The notes: a model not told the origin generated them from the letters alone. Counted from the first letter of the stretch, positions 26,553-35,861 are shown. The stretch: 64,000 nt of DNA from Oceanobacillus neutriphilus (GCF_014645515.1 NZ_BMLW01000004.1:270805-334804); one strand, 5' to 3'. A program made the numbers and translations.

Positions 26553-27356
26553 ATGGATTTGACGATTATTCAAATAATATTAGTTATTATTGTGGCATTT
26601 ATAGCTGGTATGGAAGGAATCCTGGATCAATTCCAGTTTCACCAGCCAATTATTGCTTGTACGTTAATCGGCTTAGTTACCGGAGAATTAACGGCATGTC
26701 TTATCTTAGGTGGTACCTTGCAGCTGATTGCTTTAGGCTGGGCAAATATTGGAGCAGCTGTAGCGCCGGATGCAGCTTTGGCCTCTGTCGCATCAGCAAT
26801 TATTCTCGTTTTAGGCGGACAGGGCTCATCAGGTGTATCCTCAGCTATCGCAATTGCAATTCCATTGGCAGTTGCAGGTTTATTACTAACAATTATTGTA
26901 CGAACCCTCGCCACAGGGATTGTCCATTTAATGGATGCTGCAGCGAAGGAAGGGAATATTAGAAAAATTGAAATGTGGCATGTTATTGCTATCTGTATGC
27001 AAGGATTACGTATTGCAATCCCTGCTGCATTAATTATTGCTATTGGCGCAACTCCAGTTAGGGAAATGCTTCAGGCTATGCCGGACTGGTTGACAGATGG
27101 TTTGGCAGTCGGCGGTGGAATGGTAGTAGCTGTTGGTTATGCAATGGTTATTAACATGATGGCTACCAAAGAAGTATGGCCATTCTTTGCAATTGGATTC
27201 GTACTAGCGACAATTCCGGACATTACACTTGTAGGTCTTGGCGGTATCGGTGTGGCTCTTGCACTTATTTATTTAGCACTTACGAAACAAGGCGGCTCTG
27301 GTGGCGGCGGTGGAAACACCGGTGATCCGCTGGGCGATATTATAGAAGATTATTAA
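26553..27356 (+). CDS. manY: PTS mannose-family EIIC
   Basis: 267 residues, hydrophobic. The start MDLTIIQIILVIIVAFIAG and GGTLQLIALGWANIGAAVAPD are typical of ManY. A glycine-rich C-terminus (GGSGGGGGNTGDPLG) is as in many Bacilli. AAAGGAGG precedes the ATG. It forms the permease with IID. Confidence 0.93.
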   Translation: MDLTIIQIILVIIVAFIAGMEGILDQFQFHQPIIACTLIGLVTGELTACLILGGTLQLIALGWANIGAAVAPDAALASVASAIILVLGGQGSSGVSSAIAIAIPLAVAGLLLTIIVRTLATGIVHLMDAAAKEGNIRKIEMWHVIAICMQGLRIAIPAALIIAIGATPVREMLQAMPDWLTDGLAVGGGMVVAVGYAMVINMMATKEVWPFFAIGFVLATIPDITLVGLGGIGVALALIYLALTKQGGSGGGGGNTGDPLGDIIEDY

Positions 27357-27375
27357 AAAGAAGGAGGTTATGAAG

Positions 27376-28287
27376 ATGGCACAAGAAGTGAAATTATCAA
27401 AAAGAGATCGTATTTCTATTTGGTGGCGTTCCACTTTCCTTCAAGGTTCTTGGAACTATGAACGTATGCAAAATGGCGGCTGGACATATTCCATGATTCC
27501 GGCAATCAAACGATTATATCAGACAAAAGAAGATCGTGCTGCTGCACTGCAGCGTCACTTGGAGTTTTTTAATACACATCCTTATGTCGCTTCCCCTATT
27601 ATTGGGGTAACGTTAGCACTCGAAGAAGAACGCGCAAATGGTGCACCAGTCGACAATAAGGCAATTCAAGGGGTTAAGGTCGGAATGATGGGACCTTTAG
27701 CAGGTATCGGGGATCCTATTTTCTGGTTCACGGTCAGACCAATTCTCGGGGCACTGGCTGCTTCCCTTGCGATGACTGGTAACATACTTGGTCCAATTAT
27801 TTTCTTCTTAGCTTGGAACGCAATCCGGATGGGATTCTTATGGTATACGCAGGAGCTTGGTTATAAAGCGGGAGAAAAAATTACGGATGACTTGTCAGGC
27901 GGGTTGCTTCAGGATATTACGAAAGGCGCGTCCATACTCGGTATGTTTATCCTTGGAGCGCTGGTGAACCGTTGGGTGGATGTGGCCTTTACCCCGACCG
28001 TTTCAGAGGTTCAGCTCGGCGAAGGTGCTTATATTGATTGGGATAACTTGCCTGAGGGATCTGAAGGAATCCAGTCTGCATTGATGCAGCAGGAAGAGGG
28101 CAGAGCCTTAAGCCAAACGGATGTCACGACCTTGCAGGACAACTTAGACAGTTTGATTCCTGGTCTGGCCGGCTTACTGCTGACACTCCTTTGTATGTGG
28201 CTGCTCAGGAAAAAGGTTTCTCCAATTGTAATGATTCTTGGATTGTTCGTAGTTGGTGTTGTATTCCACGTAATACATTTGATGTAA
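27376..28287 (+). CDS. manZ: PTS mannose-family EIID
   Basis: 303 residues from the ATG at 27376, eight bases after AGGAGG; the ATG at 27370 is too close to that site. Conserved sequences are QGSWNYERMQNGGW, FFNTHPYVASPIIGVTLALE and GMMGPLAGIGDPIFWFT. The last gene of the operon, followed by a strong terminator. Confidence 0.93.
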   Translation: MAQEVKLSKRDRISIWWRSTFLQGSWNYERMQNGGWTYSMIPAIKRLYQTKEDRAAALQRHLEFFNTHPYVASPIIGVTLALEEERANGAPVDNKAIQGVKVGMMGPLAGIGDPIFWFTVRPILGALAASLAMTGNILGPIIFFLAWNAIRMGFLWYTQELGYKAGEKITDDLSGGLLQDITKGASILGMFILGALVNRWVDVAFTPTVSEVQLGEGAYIDWDNLPEGSEGIQSALMQQEEGRALSQTDVTTLQDNLDSLIPGLAGLLLTLLCMWLLRKKVSPIVMILGLFVVGVVFHVIHLM

Positions 28288-28306
28288 CCAATATAAGATT
28301 TAAGTT

Positions 28307-28341
28307 AAAAGACCGCCTGCTACTTAAGCAGGCGGTCTTTT
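28307..28341. terminator. Bidirectional terminator between manZ and manA
   Basis: AAAAGACCGCCTGC and GCAGGCGGTCTTTT form a perfect 14-bp stem around TACTTAA. The A- and T-runs let it work on both strands, and it overlaps the manA stop codon. Confidence 0.92.
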
Positions 28342-29296
28342 AAGTATGAGATACAATCATCTCTGCATTACCCTGGAGCGAAAAATATTTAACAGTGTTT
28401 GGAATAATAAAATTCATCCCCTTTTCGACACGAAATGTTTTATTATCTGTTGTAATAGCAGCCTCTCCTTTTATCACACTTACCTGCAGAAAATCTTTTT
28501 TTCTTTCCAAAATGGAGTCCCCCCGCAAGTCCCAATGATAGACTGTAAAATAAGCTTCTTGGACTAATTTCCGGACAGTCAAATCCTCTATTGTCTCTTG
28601 AATGATTTCTCCTTTTGGATCTTTATGAGGTACATTTGTCACCTCTGCAGCTTGCTTCAGGTGCAAATCTCTTGGATTTCCATTTGCATCTGTCCGGTCA
28701 TAATCATACACACGATAAGTAATGTCTGAGCTCTGCTGCGTCTCTAAAATCACGATCCCTGCACCAATGGCGTGAATCGTTCCACTTGGCACATAGACAA
28801 AATCTCCCGCTGTTACAGGTACATGCTTTAATAAACTTTCCCATGCACCCTTCTCCATTGATTCTTGCAGTTCTTCACGGTTCTTGGCATGATGCCCTAA
28901 AATTAATTCGGCACCCTCCTCAGCATCCAGAACGTACCAGCATTCTGTCTTGCCATAAGGCACGCCTTCTTTTTCCTTGGCATAGCTATCATCAGGATGA
29001 ACCTGTACAGACAAATTTTCATTCGCATCCAAGATCTTCACAAGCAGCGGATAACTTTCACCGGCAGCTTCTGTCCGATTAAATAATTCACCATGTTTTT
29101 CCCATGCGTCTTGGAGTGTATTATCTTCCAACGGGCCATTTTTGATTTTACTTGGACCATTCGGATGTGCAGAAATAACCCACGCCTCTCCTGTGTGCTC
29201 ATAGGGGGTCTGGTACCCGAATTCCGTAGATAGTTTATTTCCTCCCCAAATCCTTTCCTGCAATACCGGCTCTAAAAAAATAGGTTCATTATACAT
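28340..29296 (-). CDS. manA: Mannose-6-phosphate isomerase, class I
   Basis: 318 residues, the length of Bacillus ManA. The start FLEPVLQERIWGGNKL, the zinc-site stretch QVHPDDSYAKE near residue 95, and GTIHAIGAG near 170 are all present. It converts mannose-6-phosphate to fructose-6-phosphate, joining the product of the adjacent PTS to glycolysis. It converges with that PTS operon but is a separate unit, with GGAGGA before the ATG. Confidence 0.93.
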   Translation of the reverse strand: MYNEPIFLEPVLQERIWGGNKLSTEFGYQTPYEHTGEAWVISAHPNGPSKIKNGPLEDNTLQDAWEKHGELFNRTEAAGESYPLLVKILDANENLSVQVHPDDSYAKEKEGVPYGKTECWYVLDAEEGAELILGHHAKNREELQESMEKGAWESLLKHVPVTAGDFVYVPSGTIHAIGAGIVILETQQSSDITYRVYDYDRTDANGNPRDLHLKQAAEVTNVPHKDPKGEIIQETIEDLTVRKLVQEAYFTVYHWDLRGDSILERKKDFLQVSVIKGEAAITTDNKTFRVEKGMNFIIPNTVKYFSLQGNAEMIVSHT

Positions 29297-29470
29297 ACAG
29301 GTCCTCCTAAGAAAACATTCTCTTTCATTAACTTTACTACAAATATATAAAGTAATAAAAGAAGAACCTTTATTATCAATATTTCTTTGTCAGAGTAATT
29401 TCTTAATCTAATTCTCTATGTAATAAAATTATCCTCTCCCCTTACCTTGAGTACTCCATTCCCCTCATGA

Positions 29471-29501
29471 AAACGGGCTGCCAAATCGGAATGACAGCCC
29501 G
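29471..29501 (-). terminator. Terminator of the clpP gene
   Basis: CGGGCTG and CAGCCCG pair around a 14-base loop, followed on the minus strand by TTTTC, 16 bases after the stop. Confidence 0.7.
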
Positions 29502-29516
29502 CTCATTTTTTCATGG

Positions 29517-30089
29517 TTAAATGATTTTATCGATTAACCCATAATCTTTTGCTTCTTCCGCGCTTAAAAAATAATCACGTTCTGTATCTTTCGCTACCTT
29601 TTCAATAGGCTGACCAGAATGCTCCGCAATAATATGATTAATTTTTTTCCGGAGCTTGATAATTCTCCTTGCTGAAATATCGATTTCTGTTGCCTGTCCA
29701 CGGGCTCCTCCCAGCGGCTGATGAAGCATAATCTCACTGTTTGGAAGTGCAAAACGTTTCCCTTTCGTACCTGCCAGCAGCAGCATGGCACCAAATGAAG
29801 CCGCTAAACCTGTACATATAGTACAAACATCAGGTTTAATAAATTGCATCGTATCAAAAATGGCGAACCCCGCAGAAGTTGAACCTCCAGGGCTGTTGAT
29901 ATAAATAGAGATCTCCTTCTTCTCATCCTCTGCAGCCAAAAATAACAACTGAGCAACAATACTATTCGCCATCTGATCATTAATCTCATCACTGACCATA
30001 ATAATCCGGTCCTTTAACAGTCTGGAAAAAATATCATAAGATCGCTCTCCACGGTCTGACTGTTCAATAACATAAGGAACTGTAGACAT
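29517..30089 (-). CDS. clpP: ClpP-family serine protease (paralogue)
   Basis: 190 residues from the ATG at 30089, six bases after AAGGAGG; an ATG two codons earlier touches that site. The catalytic triad is Ser98 ([10 protein letters not shown]), His123 ([10 protein letters not shown]) and Asp172 (DTERDYF). It forms the tetradecameric barrel that degrades proteins delivered by Clp ATPases. It ends right after GLIDKII, lacking the short C-terminal tail that binds partners in the main Bacillus ClpP. No CtsR heptad repeat is seen upstream. It is likely a second copy besides the housekeeping clpP, which cannot be checked here. Confidence 0.88.
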   Translation of the reverse strand: MSTVPYVIEQSDRGERSYDIFSRLLKDRIIMVSDEINDQMANSIVAQLLFLAAEDEKKEISIYINSPGGSTSAGFAIFDTMQFIKPDVCTICTGLAASFGAMLLLAGTKGKRFALPNSEIMLHQPLGGARGQATEIDISARRIIKLRKKINHIIAEHSGQPIEKVAKDTERDYFLSAEEAKDYGLIDKII

Positions 30090-30224
30090 AAGCATCCTCC
30101 TTGTAAACGTATGAATTTTGACAGTCTATGCTGTCATTGAGAGAGCGTAAGAAGCTAAACGATGTTGTTTACTGACACAACCTTACTCCCTGCTGATTTG
30201 CCTTAAATATTTCCAGAAAAAGCA

Positions 30225-30302
30225 CTAATGGGAAAGCTGATGATAAATCGTGTAGATGATCGTATCTTTTTCATTTCCACGTGTGCCAGGCCCGGCATAC
30301 AT
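30225..30302 (-). CDS. Small ORF, 25 residues, with strong ribosome binding site
   Basis: ATG at 30302, seven bases after AAAGGAGGG (complement of 30309-30318). The peptide begins MYAGPGTRGNEKDTI and ends with an aromatic, His-rich stretch before TAG. Codon choice looks ordinary for the window. It stands alone on the minus strand upstream of clpP. I do not recognise it; the ribosome site is the main support. Confidence 0.5.
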   Translation of the reverse strand: MYAGPGTRGNEKDTIIYTIYHQLSH

Positions 30303-30528
30303 GTCATTCCCTCCTTTTAGGCTTCTCTATAACATAAACGATTACTGACCGTAAAAAGATACGGGAGTTTAAAAATTTAAATCACTTCTCGAATCCGGTT
30401 CTTTTTCTTATATCATTGTTTCATTATGACAATTCCCGCAAAAAAACCTTTGACATTCTTATAATATTAATGTAAGTTACTAATACACGAACATTTAAAT
30501 TTAAAAATCAATTTAATATTCGTCTTTT

Positions 30529-30605
30529 GATTATCTATATAAATTTGGAAATATGGTCCAAAAGTTTCTACCAAACTACCGTAAATGGTTTGACTATAGA
30601 AAATC
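30529..30605 (+). ncRNA. Purine (guanine-class) riboswitch aptamer
   Basis: All three helices are present. P1: GATTATCTATA (30529-30539) with TATAGAAAATC (30595-30605), one mismatch. P2: TTTGGA with TCCAAA around AATATGG. P3: CAAACTA with TGGTTTG around CCGTAAA. The core AGTTTCTACC and TTTGACTAT match the xpt-type aptamer; the C in GACTAT is the specificity base for guanine (T for adenine). Ligand binding normally switches genes off. The first gene downstream starts at 30910. Confidence 0.93.
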
Positions 30606-30823
30606 ACAAACGATCAATAGAATAAGATAAAAATAACATGTATCTTTTTCATCTTTGGGGTGTATATATCGCTGTTTTAGTATCTGAACGATAGATAGCT
30701 GTTCATTCATTTTCGTGCGGTGTATTTAGCGATCGCTTCCGTTGAAGTAATCAATACTGTTCAAACGAAGGTCGTCGCCCATTTACATTGGTCTTTTTTG
30801 TGTTTTTCATATGCCAAGCTTGA

Positions 30824-30857
30824 AACTCTAGTAAAGGAAACTTACTGGAGTTTTTTT
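30824..30857 (+). terminator. Terminator downstream of the guanine riboswitch
   Basis: AACTCTAGTAA pairs with TTACTGGAGTT around AGGAAAC (one G-U pair), followed by seven T. It lies 50 bases before the DUF3100 start and is the probable expression platform, although the distance to the aptamer (about 220 bases) is long for a direct switch. Confidence 0.75.
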
Positions 30858-30909
30858 ATTTGCAGTTGACCATTGACTTGGCAGTACATCTAAGGAGGAA
30901 AAACACAAC

Positions 30910-31779
30910 ATGGAAAAAGCACAACAAAAAACAACTATTATTGGACATTTAAAAGAGAATTACCGTCTGTATGCTATTGCCTTTGGGATCGTTGTTATCG
31001 CTGAGCTTATTGGAACGATTCAGTTCAGCGTCGGTTCCGCACTAATCGTGCTTTACCCAATGTTATTCGCTATTATCATCAGTATTATATTCGGAAAGGA
31101 TGCTCTCGGATTCCTCAAAAAGAAGGAAACAAAAAAAGCATCGCAGCTCGTTCTTGTTGCTATCTCTCCGTTTATGGCAAAAATTGGCGTTATGGCAGGG
31201 GCTAATCTTCCTGAGCTTGTCAATGTCGGCCCGGCACTGGTTTTCCAGGAATTTGGAACAATCGGCACGATGCTGTTTGCTCTTCCTATCGCGCTATTCC
31301 TCGGTCTTAAACGTGAAGCAATCGGTGCAACCAGTTCTACCAACCGCGATAAAGATTATGGACTGATTTGCAGCAAGTACGGAGCAAACTCTCCAGAAGC
31401 CCGCGGATCCCTTTCTATTTACATCATCGGATTTCTGATTGGGACCACTTATCTTGGATTATTAGCAAGTATTGTCGCGTCATTTGATTTCTTTCATCCC
31501 CTGGCTTTGGCAATGGCAAGCGGCGTCGGGAGCGGTGTTATGATGGCTGCCGCCTCAAGTACGCTGGCAACCATTTATCCGGCCTATGCAGATCAAATCG
31601 TTATGCTGGCTGGAATGAGTGATATGTTATCTGCGATTACCGGAATTTACTTTACATTATTTATTTCATTGCCGCTTGTAAACAAAATGTATGCCTGGCT
31701 AGAGCCGAAAATCGGACGACGAGGAAAAAATAAAAATATTTCTCATAGTAAATCAGCAGAAAGCAGGGTTTCACAATGA
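30910..31779 (+). CDS. DUF3100 family membrane protein
   Basis: 289 residues with about eight membrane segments. GVMAGANLPELVNVGPALVFQEFG and LKREAIGATSSTNRDKDYGLI are diagnostic of DUF3100 (quoted in part: PELVNVGPALVFQEFG). The function is unknown. The guanine riboswitch upstream and the amidohydrolase downstream suggest transport of a purine or a purine-like compound. AAGGAGG precedes the start. It overlaps the next membrane gene by four bases, so the two probably make one complex. Confidence 0.85.
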   Translation: MEKAQQKTTIIGHLKENYRLYAIAFGIVVIAELIGTIQFSVGSALIVLYPMLFAIIISIIFGKDALGFLKKKETKKASQLVLVAISPFMAKIGVMAGANLPELVNVGPALVFQEFGTIGTMLFALPIALFLGLKREAIGATSSTNRDKDYGLICSKYGANSPEARGSLSIYIIGFLIGTTYLGLLASIVASFDFFHPLALAMASGVGSGVMMAAASSTLATIYPAYADQIVMLAGMSDMLSAITGIYFTLFISLPLVNKMYAWLEPKIGRRGKNKNISHSKSAESRVSQ

Positions 31780-32225
31780 ATATGAGTATGAAAGATTGGA
31801 CAATCTCTCTTTTATTTACATCTGTCCTTACAGCGATTATTGCAAACTTTTTTCAAAATGATATTTCAATTATGGAGTCTATCCCCGGTGTATTAATTTT
31901 ATCCAGTATTGCATTTATCGGGATATTCATAGCGAAGATCGTTCCTTTAAAAGTACCTGCTGTTGTGTATGTTGCTTTAACTGGTTTACTGTTAGCCAGT
32001 CCGATTTCGCCAATTTCTGATCCAATTATTTACTATACGTCTTTGATTTCTTTTACAGCACCACTCACTGTCGTTGGTACTCTGGCCGGAATAGGATTGG
32101 ATTTCAAAGCATTTATGAGCCAAAGCTGGAAAATGATCATTATCGCTGTATTTGTATTTACAGGAACATTCCTGCTTCAGGCAGTTTTTGCACAAGTATT
32201 TTTAACAGTAACAAATACTTTTTAA
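31776..32225 (+). CDS. Small membrane partner of the DUF3100 protein
   Basis: 149 residues with four or five membrane segments. FTAPLTVVGTLAGIGLDFKAF resembles part of the LysO/DUF340-like carrier fold (shown in part: APLTVVGTLAGIGLDFK). It starts within the stop of the DUF3100 gene (ATGA overlap). Together the pair could form a split carrier. No specific family name is certain. Confidence 0.75.
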   Translation: MNMSMKDWTISLLFTSVLTAIIANFFQNDISIMESIPGVLILSSIAFIGIFIAKIVPLKVPAVVYVALTGLLLASPISPISDPIIYYTSLISFTAPLTVVGTLAGIGLDFKAFMSQSWKMIIIAVFVFTGTFLLQAVFAQVFLTVTNTF

Positions 32226-32279
32226 TCTAATAAAATGACAATAAATGTAATACTTATATTATAAATAAAAAAGGCGTCT

Positions 32280-32304
32280 AAAAAGGCTGATAATCAGCCT
32301 TTTT
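32280..32304 (+). terminator. Terminator/attenuator before the amidohydrolase gene
   Basis: AAAAAGGCTGA and TCAGCCTTTTT form a perfect stem around TAA, only 25 bases before the next ATG. It should limit transcription into the amidohydrolase gene. Confidence 0.75.
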
Positions 32305-32329
32305 AAATGTGTTCTAAAGGAGAATTAAA

Positions 32330-33661
32330 ATGAATGCAGATTTACTGATTAAAAACTGCTCCCTGTTAACTCCTGATTTTGAGGTTTGTCACGGCCAAAA
32401 TATTGTTATCAGGGATCAAAAGGTTATAGCTATTGAAAAAAATAACGAAGCTCAAATATGTGTGGCAAAGGAAATTTTAGACGGAAAAGGCAAGCTTGTT
32501 ATGCCAGGCTTAATTGATGCGCATACACATACAAATCAACAACTTTTACGCGGAAGAATTTCGGATGAATATCCGATGATTTGGACACGTATTATGGTTC
32601 CATTTGAAAGCAACCTGCGGGAAGAGGATGTAGCAATTAGTGCAGAATTAAGCTGTCTGGAAATGCTGAAGGCCGGTGTTACCGGCTTCATTGATGCAGG
32701 CGGGAGCTATATGCACAAAGTCGCAGAAGCCGTAGAAACTTCCGGTTTACGCGGAGTACTCACCTGTTCCACAATGGATACAGGTGCCGCCATCCCAGAA
32801 TCCATGAAAACAACAATTGAACATAATATCGAGAGAAACAAAAACCTGTTTGATACTTATCATGGGCAAGCAGATGGACGAATCAATGTGTGGTATTCCT
32901 TACGATCACTAATTACATGTACACCTGAACTCATTCAAAAGGTCTATGAAACAGCAAGTGCTGCCGGAACAGGTATGCAGACACATATGAATGAGTATAC
33001 AAATGAGATCAGCTATTGTCTGGAAAACTTCCAAATGCGTCCGTACGAATATCTGGAGTCCTTAGGCGTGCTGGACAAGAATTTCTTAGGTGCTCACAGT
33101 ATCCTTTTATCCGAGAATGAGATGGATCTCATTCAGAAATATGATAGCAAGGTAGCTCACAGCCCTATCAGCAATGCGGGCAAAGGGGTTACCAAAACGC
33201 CCGGTTTGATGCAAAAAGGTGTAAGCATCGGTTTAGGAACAGATGGCTCAGCTCACTCAGGATTGAGCTTATTTGATCAAATGAAGGTTTTCAAATCCCT
33301 TATGCGCGCCTTCTGGGGTGTTCCGATTTTTGACCCTGTTGTAATGCCATCTAAATCCATTTTAGAAATGGCAACGCTTGGCGGGGCAAAAGCAATGCTG
33401 CAGGATGAACAGCTTGGAACGCTTGAAGTCGGCAAGAAAGCGGATATGATTTTAATAAATATAGATCAGCCCCATATTGCACCGACACATCAGCTGACAA
33501 ATACATTAATAGAATCTGCAAACAGCAATGACGTTGCTGATGTGATTGTCAATGGACGTATTTTGATGAAGAATAGAGAAGTACTTACACTGGATGAAGA
33601 AAGAATTAAATATGAAAGTAAAAAAGCTATGGACGACCTCATTATTCGTGCTAAAATTTAG
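32330..33661 (+). CDS. Amidohydrolase-superfamily deaminase (SAH/guanine deaminase-like)
   Basis: 443 residues. Metal site motif DAHTHTN (His65, His67), then THMNEY near 222, a His in LGAHSILL near 260 and the Asp in GLGTDGSAHSG near 305: the mononuclear cytosine/guanine/SAH deaminase-like group. Relatives include TrzF/AtzB and 8-oxoguanine deaminases. Location in a guanine-riboswitch region makes a purine or triazine-like substrate likely; the exact substrate cannot be read from sequence. AAAGGAGAA precedes the ATG. Confidence 0.83.
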   Translation: MNADLLIKNCSLLTPDFEVCHGQNIVIRDQKVIAIEKNNEAQICVAKEILDGKGKLVMPGLIDAHTHTNQQLLRGRISDEYPMIWTRIMVPFESNLREEDVAISAELSCLEMLKAGVTGFIDAGGSYMHKVAEAVETSGLRGVLTCSTMDTGAAIPESMKTTIEHNIERNKNLFDTYHGQADGRINVWYSLRSLITCTPELIQKVYETASAAGTGMQTHMNEYTNEISYCLENFQMRPYEYLESLGVLDKNFLGAHSILLSENEMDLIQKYDSKVAHSPISNAGKGVTKTPGLMQKGVSIGLGTDGSAHSGLSLFDQMKVFKSLMRAFWGVPIFDPVVMPSKSILEMATLGGAKAMLQDEQLGTLEVGKKADMILINIDQPHIAPTHQLTNTLIESANSNDVADVIVNGRILMKNREVLTLDEERIKYESKKAMDDLIIRAKI

Positions 33662-33672
33662 ATATTGCATCA

Positions 33673-33717
33673 AAGTATACGAGCGGTTTAACGCAATGTT
33701 GAAGCGCTCGTATACTT
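33673..33717 (+). repeat. Perfect 13-bp hairpin between amidohydrolase and TSUP genes
   Basis: AAGTATACGAGCG (33673-33685) is exactly inverted at 33705-33717, with AAC/GTT in the loop adding to the stem. It sits 12 bases after the stop. There is little T-run, so it may stabilise mRNA ends or be a binding site. Confidence 0.6.
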
Positions 33718-33781
33718 GTTCGGAGCAAGCTAACAAACGTAATAATCAGGAAAAAGCATTTAGAAAGGTGAGGTCACTCAG

Positions 33782-34558
33782 ATGTTAACATTTTTTATTG
33801 TATTTATTGCAAATTTAATCATTGGGATATTAGTAGGATTATCTGGAGTTTCCGGCTTCCTGCTGCCTATTATCTATGTCGGCTTCCTGGGTCTGCCTGT
33901 ACATGATTCTCTCGCACTCAGCTTCCTCGCTTTTCTGGTCGCAGGTCTTATTGGTGCATATTCTTATTGGAAGCTGAAATATATGGATTTAAAATTAGCA
34001 CTTTATTTAAGCATCGGCAGTCTGCCGGGAGCTTTTCTCGGTGTACAAATTAACGTCCTTATTTCCGAAACACTGGCAAAACTGCTGCTTTACTTATTTG
34101 TTTTGTTCGCAGGACTTTCCATTATACTCAAGAAAAACAAAGCACCAGCTGAGGGCGGACCAGGAAATAATAAATCTATCATTTTAAATAAACCAATTTG
34201 GATTATAGTGCTTGGAGTCCTTACCGCAGCTATCTGCGCATTGACTGGTGCAGGTGGCCCAATTTTAGTTGTACCATTACTTGCAAGTCTTGGTGTGAAT
34301 ATCCGGACGGCAGTCGGTGTAGGGCTGTTAAACTCGATTATCATTGCTCTTCCATCTATTTTTGGATATTTCACGTATGCAAGCATTGATAATATGCCTT
34401 TGTTTATTCTCTTTAGTTTAGTTGGTACAACAATTGGTATCTTAACCGGATCCAGGCTTGCCAATAAAGTTCCTGTTGACCAGTTGAAGATTTTTATTGC
34501 AATAATTACTATCATTTCGTCCCTATACATGCTTGTCAGCTTAGCATTAGGAAGTTAA
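33782..34558 (+). CDS. TSUP (TauE/SafE) family permease
   Basis: 258 residues with seven or eight membrane segments in two related halves: IGILVGLSGVSGFLLPIIY near the start and ALTGAGGPILVVPLLASLG near 155, the family's repeated glycine-rich motif. TSUP carriers move organic sulfur or carboxylate compounds. It shares strand and neighbourhood with the riboswitch genes but has its own ribosome site after a 120-base gap. A role in product export is possible. Confidence 0.87.
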   Translation: MLTFFIVFIANLIIGILVGLSGVSGFLLPIIYVGFLGLPVHDSLALSFLAFLVAGLIGAYSYWKLKYMDLKLALYLSIGSLPGAFLGVQINVLISETLAKLLLYLFVLFAGLSIILKKNKAPAEGGPGNNKSIILNKPIWIIVLGVLTAAICALTGAGGPILVVPLLASLGVNIRTAVGVGLLNSIIIALPSIFGYFTYASIDNMPLFILFSLVGTTIGILTGSRLANKVPVDQLKIFIAIITIISSLYMLVSLALGS

Positions 34559-34590
34559 AAAAAGCGCACCCGCTATAGGATGCGCTTTTC
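34559..34590. terminator. Bidirectional terminator between TSUP and codA
   Basis: AAAAGCGCA and TGCGCTTTT pair around a 12-base loop between converging genes, with A- and T-rich flanks. Confidence 0.8.
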
Positions 34591-34592
34591 CT

Positions 34593-35861
34593 TTATCTTT
34601 GAAAGGTTACTTTCTCTTCCGTATCATTTAACAAAATAGATGCCTCACTTGGCTTTGTATGAGCAATCATTTTTCCGTTTCTGAAGGAATGTGTCACAAT
34701 AGCCTGCTTGCGAATCGCATCATACTCATTATCAGCGGACAAAACGATGAAATTCGCCGGCTTGCCTGCTTCAATGCCATAATTATCTTCAATATGCAAT
34801 GTCTTTGCACTGTTTTTTGTGATTAAGTCAATTGAATTAACTATCTGTTCATAGCCCATTAATTGAGACGCATGAATCCCCATATGCAGCACCTGCAGCA
34901 TATTGCCTGTTCCAAGCGGATACCATGGATCAAAAATATCATCATGGCCGAAGCAGATATTCATTCCTGCCTCCTGCAGCTCTTTCACACGAGTTAAGCC
35001 GCGGCGCTTTGGATACGTATCAAATCTGCCTTGAAGATGAATATTAACAAGCGGGTTCGATACAAAATTAATGTTAGACATCTTCAGCAGACGGAAAAGC
35101 TTCGATGTATACGCATCATTATAAGAACCCATTGCTGTCGTATGGCTGGCTGTTGTACGCTCGCCCCAGCCGCGCTCATAAGCCTCTTTTGCAACTACTT
35201 CTACAAATCGGGACTGCTCATCATCAATTTCATCACAATGAATATCCACTAATTTATCGTATTTCTCAGCAAGATCAAACGCGACTCTCATAGAATCTAC
35301 ACCGTATTCTCTTGTAAATTCGAAATGCGGAATACCACCGACAACATCAGCACCCATTTTTAATGCTTCTTCCAAAAGTTCCTTTCCATTCGGGTAGGAA
35401 TGAATTCCTTCCTGCGGGAAAGCAACCAGCTGGATATCAACATAAGGAGCCATTTCCTGCTTCACTTCCAGCATCGCTTTTAACGCCGTCAGCTCTGGAT
35501 CTGTCACGTCCACATGGGTACGGACATTCTGGATCCCTTGAGCAATTTGCCACTTCAATGCTGTTTTTGATCTCTTTTTCACATCTTCCATCGTTAAGGA
35601 TTCTTTTCGTTCCGACCAGCGCTGGATTCCTTCAAATAACGTTCCACTTTGATTCCAGGCAGGCTCCCCTGCTGTTAATGTGGTATCTAAATGGATATGC
35701 GGCTCAATAAAAGGTGGAAGAACCAGCGCTCCATTCACATCAATAACCTCTTTATCTTCAGAGTTTGGTAACTCCTCTGTTATGGCACTAAATGTACCAT
35801 TTTCTATGACAATATTCCAAAGACCTTCTTTTCCTCTTAGCTTTGCATTTTTAATAATCAC
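34593..35861 (-). CDS. codA: Cytosine deaminase
   Basis: 422 residues, the length of E. coli Cod[14 protein letters not shown] holds the metal-binding His pair near residues 55-57, [11 protein letters not shown] gives further ligands and the catalytic Glu, SHTTAMGSY another His, and [13 protein letters not shown] the Asp pair. It converts cytosine to uracil for pyrimidine salvage. Its start overlaps the permease gene by 11 bases, and both lie behind the PyrR attenuator. Confidence 0.9.
   Translation of the reverse strand: MIIKNAKLRGKEGLWNIVIENGTFSAITEELPNSEDKEVIDVNGALVLPPFIEPHIHLDTTLTAGEPAWNQSGTLFEGIQRWSERKESLTMEDVKKRSKTALKWQIAQGIQNVRTHVDVTDPELTALKAMLEVKQEMAPYVDIQLVAFPQEGIHSYPNGKELLEEALKMGADVVGGIPHFEFTREYGVDSMRVAFDLAEKYDKLVDIHCDEIDDEQSRFVEVVAKEAYERGWGERTTASHTTAMGSYNDAYTSKLFRLLKMSNINFVSNPLVNIHLQGRFDTYPKRRGLTRVKELQEAGMNICFGHDDIFDPWYPLGTGNMLQVLHMGIHASQLMGYEQIVNSIDLITKNSAKTLHIEDNYGIEAGKPANFIVLSADNEYDAIRKQAIVTHSFRNGKMIAHTKPSEASILLNDTEEKVTFQR

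Larger units (their letters stand above)
30303..30909. other. Long leader region before the DUF3100 operon
   Basis: Contains the ribosome site of the small minus-strand ORF, the guanine riboswitch (30529-30605), a bulged hairpin with arms near 30730-30748 and 30768-30790 followed by a T-rich stretch, and a terminator at 30824-30857. TTGACA occurs at 30450 but no clean -10 box was found. Confidence 0.5.

Noticed and set aside
29517..30330. CtsR or CIRCE heat-shock control of clpP
   Set aside because: No tandem heptad GGTCAAA and no CIRCE dyad found in the upstream region.
35363..35710. Open frame of 115 codons opposite the cytosine deaminase gene
   Set aside because: Antisense shadow of codA with low-complexity Pro/Leu/Ser content.
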